Below, one piece after another: positions 1 to 8,446 of a stretch of 64,000 bases of DNA. The first letter of the stretch is position 1, and every line of letters starts with the position of its first letter. The position numbers and the translations under genes are program-made. The stretch spans positions 1 to 64,000 of the forward strand of contig CALODL010000003.1 of NCBI GenBank assembly GCA_942492115.1, given 5' to 3'. Source of the DNA: CALODL01 sp942492115 (GTDB taxonomy: Bacteria; Planctomycetota; Phycisphaerae; UBA1845; CAIVHJ01). The notes under the pieces are model-generated. The model ran no database searches. It was not told where the DNA came from and was given only the letters and a program-made list of their open reading frames with translations.

Positions 1-718
1 ACCGTGCCCTCACGCAGTGGGCCGATGCGGTGGGCTGCGGAGACGGATCGGTTGAACCGCAAGATGATCGTGCTGTGGGAGCTCCACGGCGTATCTTCGA
101 TACGTGGCGTGCGGCTGGCGAATCCGATCCGCGGCTGGCGCGGGATCGCTGCGGATGCCGACAAGACCGGCTACGCACCGTGGGCATGGATGACGGTGTG
201 CGGTCCCCGATCAAGCTGCTATCGAAATGGGCAACGCCTGGATCGCCATCGCGGCTTGCGTGCCGCTCGTCAATGGGCGTGTGGTCGTTCAGCGTACTGC
301 AGGGGGGCGCGCCGCCGTTGGGCCTGAGTAATGGACAGCGATTTCGGCCATCGAGTCCGGGGGAACCGACCCGCTGCGGCGGCAGTCAGGCCACGATGTA
401 AGTGACCACAACCGAAGGATTCTATTCCATTCTCGTACTCGGCGCGGACCGGACTTGGACTGTCGATCAGGCCAATGTCAGCATCACGGCCGCGCGCCAC
501 GAGATCCCGTATGCCTTTCCGGTCGTGGACGCACGGGTTGAGGAAACCCTTGTCGTCGTGGTCGATATGATCCCTGGACTGAGATCGAATCGGACGTGTC
601 AGAGCTGACGAGAATGCTCGTCGGCGTACAGAGTGATCAAGTCGCGGACCAGATGCTTGCCGCGATTCGCACGCGTGGATTTCGGGCGGAGAGTGTGACC
701 TACACAGTTGTGCCCTGA
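1..718 (+). pseudogene. Broken copy of the CHAT-neighbour membrane protein (left arm)
   Basis: Mirror copy of the gene at 6200-6949. Several indels scatter the reading frame: a 68-residue stretch at 402-608 still matches the extracytoplasmic part, and the C-terminal residues before the stop at 716-718 also match. The 5' end is cut off by the start of the contig. Treat it as a low-quality duplicate, not as a second gene. Confidence 0.85.
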
Positions 719-743
719 GGCCGACGGATGTCTCCGACAGCAG

Positions 744-2190
744 TCAGTTGGCGCCGACGAGTATGAACGGTGCCCAGTAATAGGGGTGTTCGAACGGATG
801 GTCGTCGGGGCGTTGAGCGACGGGTGCCCCGGCCCGTGAAGAGCGCGTCAGCGTGTCAGCAGCGAGATTCATTGCGGACAACCTCTGTTCCACAACACGT
901 CGGGGTATCATCGGCAGTGTGTGCTTGGCTCAAGCGTGCTGCAGAGCATGGGCGAAAGCCCCTCGTCGAGCAAGCCACGATACATGTCTTCCATCAGTAT
1001 CACCGTGGACACGTCATTCACTGGCCACAGGGTTGCCAGCACACTGTCTGCTCCGGCATGCAGAAAGCCCCAGGTCAGGGCCACGAATCCATCGTGGTCT
1101 TCGAGAGGTCCGCGTGCCGTGCGGCATGCGCTGAGCGTGACCATCTCAGTGCCGTCCAGCTTGCCGGTCCAGTCATTGAGCAGGTCATCGAGCCGCAGCA
1201 TGCCATCGTCTCGACCGTCGGCCGACAACATCATGCCGTCGAAGCCGCCTGCGAGGCCGATGAGTCCGTGGGTCGCCAGGTGGAGATAGAGCGCGGATGG
1301 TTGCTTGCCGCCGAGACCGCCGCACGCGTGGCCTCGGGACCCAGGAGCAACGGACGCGGTTCGCCGTGCCGTGGTGGGCGAGTGCGGCGATGGCCTCGAC
1401 CTCCCGACGCGTTCCGGGCAACGGAGCCAGAACGCCCCACGTCCCGGGTTCGTTCGGCATCAGCGCGGCGCGAGGGTCTGGCCAACGAAATCGTCCGGGC
1501 GGCGATTGCGGGCGGTCCGAACCTGGGGTCGCCGCTTTCGCCGAGCAGCAGCCGCTCGTCCATCGTGTCGATTCGCTGGACTCCGTTGCCGTCGGTTGAT
1601 GAACACGGTTGCGGATGGGGCGTAGACGACGGCAGGGCCCGTGTCGTTCTCCGTTGAGGCGTTGTCGAGCATCTCGAAGGGCAGGCCGTGTAAGGGTCCG
1701 TCCGGCACGACGACTGTCAGGTGCGCCTCGCCCAGGACCGCGCGGATGCGGTCAGGCAGCAGGGCGGCGCGCAGGGGCAGGACATGGGCCGACGCGGATG
1801 CGCGGAGCTCGATGGCTTCGAGCAACTCGCGGATCCGTGCGGTCAGCGACGGAGTCGTCACCGCGGTCCCGTCTGGCCAGCTCAAAGCGTACGATGCGAT
1901 GCCTTCTTCCGGACCCATACCGCCTTGAGCAAGCCACAGTATGCTATCCTGAAATCCTATGTCGTAGATCAGCATGGCTTCGCGTGGGCCCAGCTGCGCA
2001 ACGATGTCGCGTGCCGCCAGCGGCACGACACCCCGGCTGACGAGGTGATCCCGGGCCAGGCCGAACATCTCCCGCGACGATTGCCGCAGGTCCTGCTCGG
2101 CCTGGGTGTGCTCGGCGATGGCTTGCTCCTTGAGCGATCGCCGCTCATCTTCGGTCATTTCCTCGGCCCGAAGTACGGTACGCAGCGAGA
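744..2190 (-). pseudogene. CHAT-domain protein, left-arm copy (N-terminally truncated, frameshifted)
   Basis: Reading leftwards, this copy extends further N-terminal than the right-arm copy: an intact stretch from about 2190 to 1560 includes residues such as EEMTEDERRS and LARDHLVSRG ahead of the shared region. It is then broken by indels. It preserves the motif that the right arm has lost, LSACRTARG with the Cys codon at 1124-1126, the expected CHAT protease cysteine. The joint to phage DNA lies near 2175-2200. The two damaged copies together give a consensus for the C-terminal part of the protein. Confidence 0.8.
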
Positions 2191-2569
2191 GAGAGTCGTT
2201 GCCCCTTCTCACCAAACATCCACGGGAGTAGTTTGCCGAGCAGGTACGCCTCGTCAAGGTTTTTCACGGAAACAGAAAGCATTGTTTTCGTTTCGTCGCC
2301 ATAACGCTTTCCGCTTCTCATATCCATCGGCTTTTGCTTCTTGTCTGCTATGTAGAGCTTTAACCCAAGTCTTTCAAGGATATCAACAGCTTTTGCTATA
2401 ATTCCGCCATCGGTGTTGTATAGCTTTATCTCTGTTGTCACCTTTGGTTTGCTCTCCGGCCTTCTTACGGCATCCAAGTATGACGCTCGTCACACTCTAT
2501 AACGCCCGCAAGCCAGGCTATTTCTCCATCTGTCGGGATTTCCTGCTGATTGTCTTTCTGGTTTGTCAT
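2180..2569 (-). pseudogene. LAGLIDADG homing endonuclease, phage-derived, broken and truncated
   Basis: A start at 2569 opens a frame with the motif WLAGVIECDE, a LAGLIDADG-type signature. The frame stops at once (after HTWMP) because of an apparent indel. The adjacent frame continues with RRPESKPKV, LYNTDGGIIAKAVDILERLG and WMFGEKGQRLSL, typical of the rest of a single-motif LAGLIDADG protein. The C-terminus is lost at the joint to chromosomal CHAT DNA near 2190. The stretch is visibly A/T-richer than the chromosome. It lies directly behind the first codons of the capsid-like gene, which suggests an intron-borne endonuclease. Confidence 0.75.
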
Positions 2570-2647
2570 TATTTTCACCTAGGTAGTAAATGACTTTTTA
2601 AAGAGTTTCCAGCATACAGTGAGGTTTAACGCGGGGCATATACCTTT

Positions 2648-2688
2648 TACCCGCCGAGGGAGTTGGTTGCCCAAACTTGTCCGGCCAT
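2648..2688 (-). CDS. First codons of a phage major-capsid-like gene (left arm), interrupted
   Basis: The start at 2688 is preceded by AAAGGA and reads MAGQVWATNSLGG, followed by an immediate in-frame TAA. N-termini of this kind are common on phage major capsid proteins, and the upstream gene is scaffold-like, which fits a head operon. A capsid gene ending after 13 codons, followed by a homing endonuclease, suggests that a group I intron or similar element begins here. The short length limits confidence. Confidence 0.45.
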
Positions 2689-2825
2689 TGTTTTATTCCT
2701 TTAATATGGGCGCATACCCCGGTTGCTTCTCATTTCGCCGATAGTGTCCGCCCGTTTTTGGTTTCACCGCAGGTTTCTCCGGCTTTCTTCCGCTTGCCGG
2801 TTTCCTCCCCGGTGACATCTTTCTT

Positions 2826-3599
2826 TCAGCGATTGCGTGGGGGTTTTTTCTTCCTGACCTGGGGGAGAACCTCGCATAGACCGCTTTTGCCGCCCTGTCT
2901 ATCACCCTCTATCTCCGACAGATCTGGCTCTTCCGCCGATATCTCCCCGGTGCGCAGGTTGAAATCAAAGTGCATCGTCGGGTCGCTGGCGATATCGCGA
3001 TAGGCGGTGTGGTAATGCTTGACAATCTTCTCCTGCCGCGTTGCCGCTTCACGCTCCCGATCCTTCTGCACCCGTCGATACCCGCCTGTCCACGTCATCG
3101 AGTTTGCTGGTAATCCTGGACACAATCTCCGCGACCTTATCGTCGTCCTCGAACAAAGCCTCGGCGAACTCCTTGCCGAGTGTGCTTGACTCCCTGTGTC
3201 GGGTTGGGATTTTGCGAGAAGGCGTTCCTCCATCTGGTGCAGTGACTCCTCGCGCTCACGGAGTTTCGCTTCGATTTGTGCCGCCTGTCTGAGACGTTCA
3301 TCGGCTGACGTTTCTTTTTGCAGTGTGCGAATCCCGGCGGCGATAACATCGCCCTTGGGGACGCGCATGTCCTTGTCGTTTACCTTGAGAACAATCTGCT
3401 CGTCTTCCGGTGGCTCTGGTTCGACAGGAATCTCTTCCTCCTCGCCCGGTTCGTCTTCGTCCACATCACGGTTAGACGCACGGTCTGCAAGGATTGCTGC
3501 CATTGCCATAGCGCGGGGGTCAGGTGCCTGCTCCACTTCCGTCTCCACTTCCGTCTCCACTTCCGAAACGTCTGTTACGATAGTTTCTTCGTCTTCCAT
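2826..3599 (-). pseudogene. Phage scaffold-like protein, damaged left-arm copy
   Basis: Mirror copy of 4100-5014. It agrees for roughly the first 135 residues and is then frameshifted, with the frame recovered in pieces further on. One six-base difference, a missing repeat of the Glu/Thr-rich N-terminal run, is a copy-number difference in a short tandem repeat. It adds no information beyond the intact right-arm copy. Confidence 0.85.
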
Positions 3600-3751
3600 A
3601 TCTTCTCCACTGTTTGTCGAGCGTCCCTGGTTGCGGCGCGTCCTTTGTGGTGAGATAGGACCGCTAATATTCTTCCTGCTCTATCTTGAATGCGCACGCC
3701 CGACCCTCTTCGATGAGTTCGGACAGCCACTTGATAAACCTGTCTGGGGAT

Positions 3752-4021
3752 ATGAGTGACGCGGAATTTGAGACGGCAAAGCTCGGCATCGAGGCGGAGC
3801 ATTTTATCAGTTCCCCTCTCGGCCAGTATCTCGTCGCGATGGCGCAACGGGACGCAAGGGAGGCTGTCGAGGAGATGAAAACCGTAAACCCGGCAGACAT
3901 GGAAACTGTACGGAGCATACAGACAAAGCTCAACACCCCAGACAGGTTTATCAAGTGGCTGTCCGAACTCATCGAAGAGGGTCGGGCGTGCGCATTCAAG
4001 ATAGAGCAGGAAGAATATTAG
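3752..4021 (+). CDS. Small phage protein, 89 aa, upstream of the scaffold-like gene
   Basis: The start at 3752 follows GGGGAT and gives an 89-residue, helix-rich, charged protein (MSDAEFETAKLG at the N-terminus, KIEQEEY at the C-terminus). I do not recognise the family. It spans the unique loop of the palindrome: its last 28 codons lie in the right arm and are mirrored at 3666-3749. A longer frame starting at 3686 would be translated from the mirrored arm and is an artefact of the inversion. Its position just before a scaffold-like and a capsid-like gene suggests a structural, portal-linked or head-completion role in a tailed phage, by context only. Confidence 0.55.
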   Translation: MSDAEFETAKLGIEAEHFISSPLGQYLVAMAQRDAREAVEEMKTVNPADMETVRSIQTKLNTPDRFIKWLSELIEEGRACAFKIEQEEY

Positions 4022-4099
4022 CGGTCCTATCCCTCACCACAGGGACGCGCCGCAACCGAGCCATCCTTCACCGGACGCTCGACAAACAGTGGAGAAGAT

Positions 4100-5014
4100 A
4101 TGGAAGACGAAGAAACTATCGTAACAGACGTTTCGGAAGTGGAGACGGAAGTGGAGACGGAAGCGGAGACGGAAGCGGAGCAGGCACCTGACCCCCGCGC
4201 TATGGCAATGGCAGCAATCCTTGCAGACCGTGCGTCTAACCGTGATGTGGACGAAGACGAACCGGGCGAGGAGGAAGAGATTCCTGTCGAACCAGAGCCA
4301 CCGGAAGACGAGCAGATTGTTCTCAAGGTAAACGACAAGGACATGCGCGTGCCCAAGGGCGATGTTATCGCCGCCGGGATTCGCACACTGCAAAAAGAAA
4401 CGTCAGCCGATGAACGTCTCAGACAGGCGGCACAAATCGAAGCGAAACTCCGTGAGCGCGAGGAGTCACTGCGCCAGATGGAGGAACGCCTTCTCGCAAA
4501 ATCCCAACCCGACACAGGGGAGTCAAGCACACTCGGCAAGGAGTTCGCCGAGGCTTTGTTCGAGGACGACGATAAGGTCGCGGAGATTGTGTCCAGGATT
4601 ACCAGCAAACTCGATGACGTGGACAGGCGGGTATCGACTGTGCAGAAGGATCGGGAGCGTGAAGCGGCAACGCGGCAGGAGAAGATTGTCAAGCATTACC
4701 ACACCGCCTATCGCGATATCGCCAGCGACCCGACGATGCACTTTGATTTCAACCTGCGCACCAGGGAGATATCGGCGGAAGAGCCGAATCTGTCGGAGAT
4801 AGAGGTGATAGACAGGGCGGCAAAAGCGGTCTATGCAAGGTTCTCCCCCCAGGTCCAGGAAGAAAAAACCCCCACGCAATCGCTGAAAGAAAAGATGTCA
4901 CCGAGGCCGAAGCCGGCAAGCGGAAGAAAGCCGGAGAAACCTGCGGTGAAACCAAAAACGAGGGCGGACACTATCGGCGAAATGAGAAGCAGCCGGGGTA
5001 TGCGCCCATATTAA
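4100..5014 (+). CDS. Phage scaffold-like / head-assembly protein
   Basis: A 304-residue protein with a very acidic N-terminus (a tandem EVETE-type run, then a Glu/Pro-rich stretch). A short conserved-looking core, VNDKDMRVPKGDVIAAGI, is followed by a long coiled coil (about residues 95-190) and a basic, Pro-rich tail. I do not see an enzyme motif. An acidic, coiled-coil protein ending 13 bp before a capsid-like start (AAAGGA Shine-Dalgarno at about 5012) is the usual arrangement for a scaffolding protein. Base composition is lower in G+C than the chromosome. This is phage DNA joined artificially to the contig, so it should not be assigned to the host genome. Confidence 0.6.
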   Translation: MEDEETIVTDVSEVETEVETEAETEAEQAPDPRAMAMAAILADRASNRDVDEDEPGEEEEIPVEPEPPEDEQIVLKVNDKDMRVPKGDVIAAGIRTLQKETSADERLRQAAQIEAKLREREESLRQMEERLLAKSQPDTGESSTLGKEFAEALFEDDDKVAEIVSRITSKLDDVDRRVSTVQKDREREAATRQEKIVKHYHTAYRDIASDPTMHFDFNLRTREISAEEPNLSEIEVIDRAAKAVYARFSPQVQEEKTPTQSLKEKMSPRPKPASGRKPEKPAVKPKTRADTIGEMRSSRGMRPY

Positions 5015-5026
5015 AGGAATAAAACA

Positions 5027-5060
5027 ATGGCCGGACAAGTTTGGGCAACCAACTCCCTCG
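5027..5060 (+). CDS. First codons of a phage major-capsid-like gene (right arm), joined to CHAT
   Basis: AAAGGA precedes the ATG at 5027 with 8-nt spacing, and the frame begins MAGQVWATNSL as in the left arm. After about 11 codons the sequence switches to chromosomal CHAT DNA within ACTCCCTCG (5052-5060). The frame stays open across the joint by chance, so an annotator would see a 272-aa hybrid protein. That hybrid is not real. Confidence 0.6.
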
Positions 5061-6174
5061 CTGACCGCACGGATTCGCGCGAGTTGCTCGAAGCCATCGA
5101 GCTCCGCGCATCCGCGTCGGCCCATGTCCTGCCCCTGCGCGCCGCCCTGCTGCCTGACCGCATCCGCTCGGTCCTGGGCGAGGCGCACCTGACAGTCGTC
5201 GTGCCGGACGGACCCTTACACGGCCTGCCCTTCGAGATGCTCGACAACGCCTCAACGGAGAACGACACGGGCCCTGCCGTCGTCTACGCCCCATCCGCAA
5301 CCGTGTTCATCAACCGACGGCAACGGAGTCAGCGAATCGACACGATGGACGAGCGGCTGCTGCTCGTAGCAATCGGCGACCCCCAGTTCGGACCGCCCGC
5401 AATCGCCGCGGACGATTTCGTTGGCCAGACCCTCGCGCTCGCTGATGCCGAACGAACCCGGGACACGTGGGGCGTTCTGGCTCCGTTGCCCGGAACGCGT
5501 CGGGAGGTCGAGGCCATCGCCGCACTCGCCCGTCACCACGGCACGGCCGACCGCGTCCGTTGCCTCCTGGGTCCCGAGGCCACGCGTGCGGCGGTCTCGG
5601 CGCTAAGCGACCATCCGCGCTATCTCCACCTGGCGACCCACGGACTCATCGGCCTCACACCAGGCGGCTTCGACAGCGCCTTGATGTTGTCGGCCGACGG
5701 TCGAGACGATGGCATGCTGCGGCTCGATGACCTGCTCAATGACTGGACCGGCAAGCTGGACGGCACTGAGATGGTCACGCTCGGCGAGCCGCATGCCGCA
5801 CGGCACGCGGACCTCTCGAAGACCACGATGGATTCGTGGCCCTGACCTGGGGCTTTCTGCATGCCGGAGCAGACGGTGTGCTGGCAACCCTGTGGCCAGT
5901 GAATGACGTGTCCACGGTGATACTGATGGAAGACATGTATCGTGGCTTGCTCGACGAGGGGCTTTCGCGCAGCGCTGCGCTGCGCCGAGCCAAGCACACA
6001 CTGCGCACGATGCCCCGACGTGTTGTGGAACAGAGGTTGTCCGCAATGAATCTCGCTGCTGACACGCTGACGCGCTCTTCACGGGCCGGGGCACCCGTCG
6101 CTCAACGCCCCGACGACCATCCGTTCGAACACCCCTATTACTGGGCACCGTTCATACTCGTCGGCGCCAACTGA
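5058..6174 (+). CDS. CHAT-domain (caspase-like) protein, 5'-truncated, frameshifted
   Basis: Chromosomal portion of a CHAT protein. Visible landmarks are VVVPDGPLHGLPFEML (the usual start of the CHAT fold), LHLATHG with the catalytic His at about 5640, then a frame break at 5781-5791 where this arm has extra bases, then WGFLHAG, VLATLWPVND and the C-terminal helix to the stop at 6172-6174. The left arm supplies the undamaged LSACRTARG Cys motif, so the real protein probably has both catalytic residues. CHAT proteins are often encoded near ECF sigma factors in planctomycetes and related groups. It converges with the membrane-protein gene 25 bp away. The missing N-terminus may hold TPR or other repeats and is not in this window. 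Confidence 0.8.
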
Positions 6175-6199
6175 CTGCTGTCGGAGACATCCGTCGGCC

Positions 6200-6949
6200 T
6201 CAGGGCACAACTGTGTAGGTCACACTCTCCGCCCGAAATCCACGCGTGCGAATCGCGGCAAGCATCTGGTCCGCGACTTGATCACTCTGTACGCCGACCA
6301 GCATTCTCGTCAGCTCTGACACGTCCGATTCGATCTCAGTCCAGGGATCATCGCCGACCACGACGACAAGGGTTTCCTCAACACGTGCGTCCACGACCGG
6401 AAGGCGCCACGGGATCTCGTGGCGCGCGGCCGTGATGCTGACATTGGCCTGATCGACAGTCCAAGTCCGGTCCGCGCCGAGTACGAGAATGGAATAGAAT
6501 CCTTCGGTTGTGGTCACATACATCGTGGCCTGACTGCCGCCGCGCAGCGGATCGGTTCCCCGGACTCGATGGCCGAAATCGCTGTATCCGATACTCAGGC
6601 CCAACGGCGGCGCGCCCCCCTGCAGTACGCTGAACGACCACACACCGATGACGAGCGGCACGCAAGCCGCGATGGCGATCCAGGCGTTGCGCTTCGATAG
6701 CAGCTTGATCGGGGACCGCACACCGTCATCCCATGCCCACGGTGCGTAGCCGGTCTTGTCGGCATCCGCAGCGATCCGCGCCAGCCGCGGATCGGATTCG
6801 CCAACCGCACGCCACGTATCGAAGATACGCCGTGGAGCCACAGCACGATCAGCGGGCGGTTCAACCGATCCGTCTCCGCAGCGCACCGCATCGGCCCACT
6901 GCGTGAGGGCACGGTATGTCTCGTCGTATTCAGGTTCCTGTGGCATCAT
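6200..6949 (-). CDS. Single-pass membrane protein paired with an ECF sigma factor
   Basis: About 249 residues. The N-terminal ~85 residues are hydrophilic and presumably cytoplasmic, followed by one strong transmembrane helix (NAWIAIAACVPLVIGVWSF) and an extracytoplasmic beta-rich region with a paired acidic stretch. I place the start at one of two adjacent ATGs (6949 or 6946), which follow GAGG; an upstream TTG at 6967 is less likely. It lies 82 bp downstream of an ECF sigma gene on the same strand and converges with a CHAT gene. The layout (short cytoplasmic part, one helix, outer domain) fits an anti-sigma or sensor partner, but I see no zinc-binding or RsiW-type motif, so this is inference from context. 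Confidence 0.7.
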   Translation of the reverse strand: MMPQEPEYDETYRALTQWADAVRCGDGSVEPPADRAVAPRRIFDTWRAVGESDPRLARIAADADKTGYAPWAWDDGVRSPIKLLSKRNAWIAIAACVPLVIGVWSFSVLQGGAPPLGLSIGYSDFGHRVRGTDPLRGGSQATMYVTTTEGFYSILVLGADRTWTVDQANVSITAARHEIPWRLPVVDARVEETLVVVVGDDPWTEIESDVSELTRMLVGVQSDQVADQMLAAIRTRGFRAESVTYTVVP

Positions 6950-7031
6950 GACCTCTGCACTTAACAATCCCTCGATCCTGCTGAATGCGCACCAAAATCT
7001 GAAACGCGCGTGGTCAGCAGGCGCCCTCCCT

Positions 7032-7622
7032 TCACTCGGCCTCAGTCACACCCTTGTCCTCCAAGCACATTCGGAGGCGGGTGCGGGCCTCAGCAAGCCG
7101 ATTCCGCACTGTCGCCTCGGCGCAACCGACCAGGGGAGCGATCGTCCGAAACGAGTATTCAAAGAGCACCCGCGTGATGACGATGGCGCGCAACTGTGGT
7201 TCGAGTCCGGCAAGACAGGCATACAGCGCTGCGTGACGCCTGGCACCGTCCTCCGAATTCGGCCGCGGCGATCCGCCGAGGTCAGGGAACGCATAGAGCT
7301 CGGAATCCTCGACGGCCAGCTCCAGGCGGCGGCCCGCACGCTGTGCCGCGCGCCGCGCGACATTGCGGGCGATGGTCGACAGCCACCCACCGAAATATAC
7401 GGGGCGTTCGAGATCCAACGTAGTCAGGCCCCGCAGGGCATGCAGAAAGCTCTCCTGCATCAAGTCCCAGGACTCGTCATATGAAAACCCCAGTCCGAGA
7501 AAGGTGGAAAACACGAACTGATGGTAGCGGGAATAGATTTCATCGAAAGCCGCTCCATCACCGTCGCGCACACGGATCAAGAGCTCTCGAACATTGCCAA
7601 TGCTGGCGTCGGTCCCGGCCAT
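7032..7622 (-). CDS. ECF-type sigma-70 family factor
   Basis: A 196-residue protein with sigma region 2 (FDEIYSRYHQFVFS, then DLMQESFLHALRGL) and a region 4 helix-turn-helix (YSFRTIAPLVGCAEATVRN). It lacks region 3 and so belongs to the ECF group. It directs RNA polymerase to specific promoters, normally under control of a partner protein. The ATG at 7622 lies 5 bp past the stop of the FAD-subunit gene. A TTG at 7631 would overlap that stop. Translation is therefore probably coupled to the molybdoenzyme operon. The membrane-protein gene follows on the same strand. Sigma-membrane protein-CHAT loci are known in these bacteria; coupling to a purine-type operon is unusual. Confidence 0.9.
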   Translation of the reverse strand: MAGTDASIGNVRELLIRVRDGDGAAFDEIYSRYHQFVFSTFLGLGFSYDESWDLMQESFLHALRGLTTLDLERPVYFGGWLSTIARNVARRAAQRAGRRLELAVEDSELYAFPDLGGSPRPNSEDGARRHAALYACLAGLEPQLRAIVITRVLFEYSFRTIAPLVGCAEATVRNRLAEARTRLRMCLEDKGVTEAE

Positions 7623-7627
7623 TGTGC

Positions 7628-8446
7628 TCAAGCACCAGAAGGATGTCCCAGCCGATGGTAGATGAGGCGACTGAGCACTTCGCGGCGATATTCAGCCGTG
7701 GAGCGCAGGTCATCAATCGGTGCGACATCCTGATCGATGAGCGCCCGTACTTCGTTCGAACTGCCGAACGTTCTGCCGGCATCGAGGGCTTCTTCCATAT
7801 GTGTACAACGAACGACCTGAGGTGCGACACTGTTGGCCACCACCCGCCAACCGTCAGGACTGCAGACCATGGCCACGCCGACCTTGGTAATGGCCTGGGC
7901 GCTGCGCGCGCCGACCTTATGGAACCACTCCAATGTGCGCGGGCGGCGCGGAACGCGGATGTCGACAATGAGCTCCTCGTGGCGCCGGACCGACTGGCGG
8001 TAGCCGGTATAGTACTGATCGAGCGGCACCTCCCGTATTCCCTGTGCAGACTGCAACGTGACTCTGGCATCATAGGCCATGAGCACCGGAACCCCATCGG
8101 CCGCTGGCGAGCCATTCCCGATGTTGCCGGCCCACGTCCCGCGCGTCTGGATCTGGACAGCGCCGACCAACCGGGCCGCTTCGACGAGTAATGGAAACGC
8201 GTCTCCAGACTCGGCGTCGGTGATGATGTCCCAATAAGTCGTCAAGGCTCCGAGCGTCAGGGCATCGTCTGTCAATTCATGACGCCGTAGCTCGTCCAGG
8301 CGGCTGAGGTCGAGCATGGTCAGACTGGTGTGATCGTGATGCGGCCACGACACGAATAGATCGGTACAGCCGGCCGCAGGCGTCGCAGCCCCCTCGGCCA
8401 GCATGACGAGTGCTTCATCGAGTGTCGCAGGGGTGAGGACGCGCAC
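7628..8446 (-). CDS. Xanthine-dehydrogenase-type FAD-binding subunit
   Basis: A 272-residue protein of the CoxM/XdhB (medium subunit) family: an N-terminal FAD_binding_5-type segment with AAGCTDLF and a central RGTWAGNIGNGSPAAD motif typical of FAD binding in this family, then the CODH-flavoprotein C-terminal domain. It passes electrons from the 2Fe-2S subunit to FAD and then to the acceptor. It starts immediately after the FeS-subunit stop (8447/8446), so the subunits are co-translated. The ECF sigma gene follows 5 bp after its stop. Confidence 0.88.
   Translation of the reverse strand: MRVLTPATLDEALVMLAEGAATPAAGCTDLFVSWPHHDHTSLTMLDLSRLDELRRHELTDDALTLGALTTYWDIITDAESGDAFPLLVEAARLVGAVQIQTRGTWAGNIGNGSPAADGVPVLMAYDARVTLQSAQGIREVPLDQYYTGYRQSVRRHEELIVDIRVPRRPRTLEWFHKVGARSAQAITKVGVAMVCSPDGWRVVANSVAPQVVRCTHMEEALDAGRTFGSSNEVRALIDQDVAPIDDLRSTAEYRREVLSRLIYHRLGHPSGA

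Larger units (their letters stand above)
1..3749. repeat. Left arm of a giant inverted repeat (contig-end chimera)
   Basis: This arm is the reverse complement of 3936-6915: base 1 pairs with about 6915 and base 3749 with 3936. It carries many small differences from the right arm, mostly 1-3 base insertions or deletions, which break every gene in it. It also holds about 808 bp (roughly 1847-2655) that the right arm lacks. The error style looks like unpolished long-read sequence rather than evolved divergence. I infer an amplification or fold-back chimera, not a biological element. Confidence 0.9.
3936..6915. repeat. Right arm of the giant inverted repeat
   Basis: Mirror image of 1-3749, separated from it by a 186-bp unique loop (3750-3935). 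This arm is continuous with the rest of the contig. Relative to the left arm it is missing the interval between two imperfect 9-bp direct repeats, ACTCCCTCG (phage side) and ACTCCGTCG (CHAT side); the joint lies at about 5052-5060. It keeps intact reading frames for the phage scaffold-like protein and the membrane protein, but has its own small insertion inside the CHAT gene near 5781-5791. Confidence 0.9.

Noticed and set aside
5027..5845. A 272-residue protein starting MAGQVWATNSL with a CHAT domain
   Set aside because: It is a hybrid frame created by the phage/CHAT joint at 5052-5060; the left arm shows both sequences continuing differently.
1..6915. Composite transposon or phage with terminal inverted repeats
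   Set aside because: No transposase or integrase, no target duplication, and the arms differ by read-error-like indels and a microhomology deletion; an amplification or fold-back artefact fits better.
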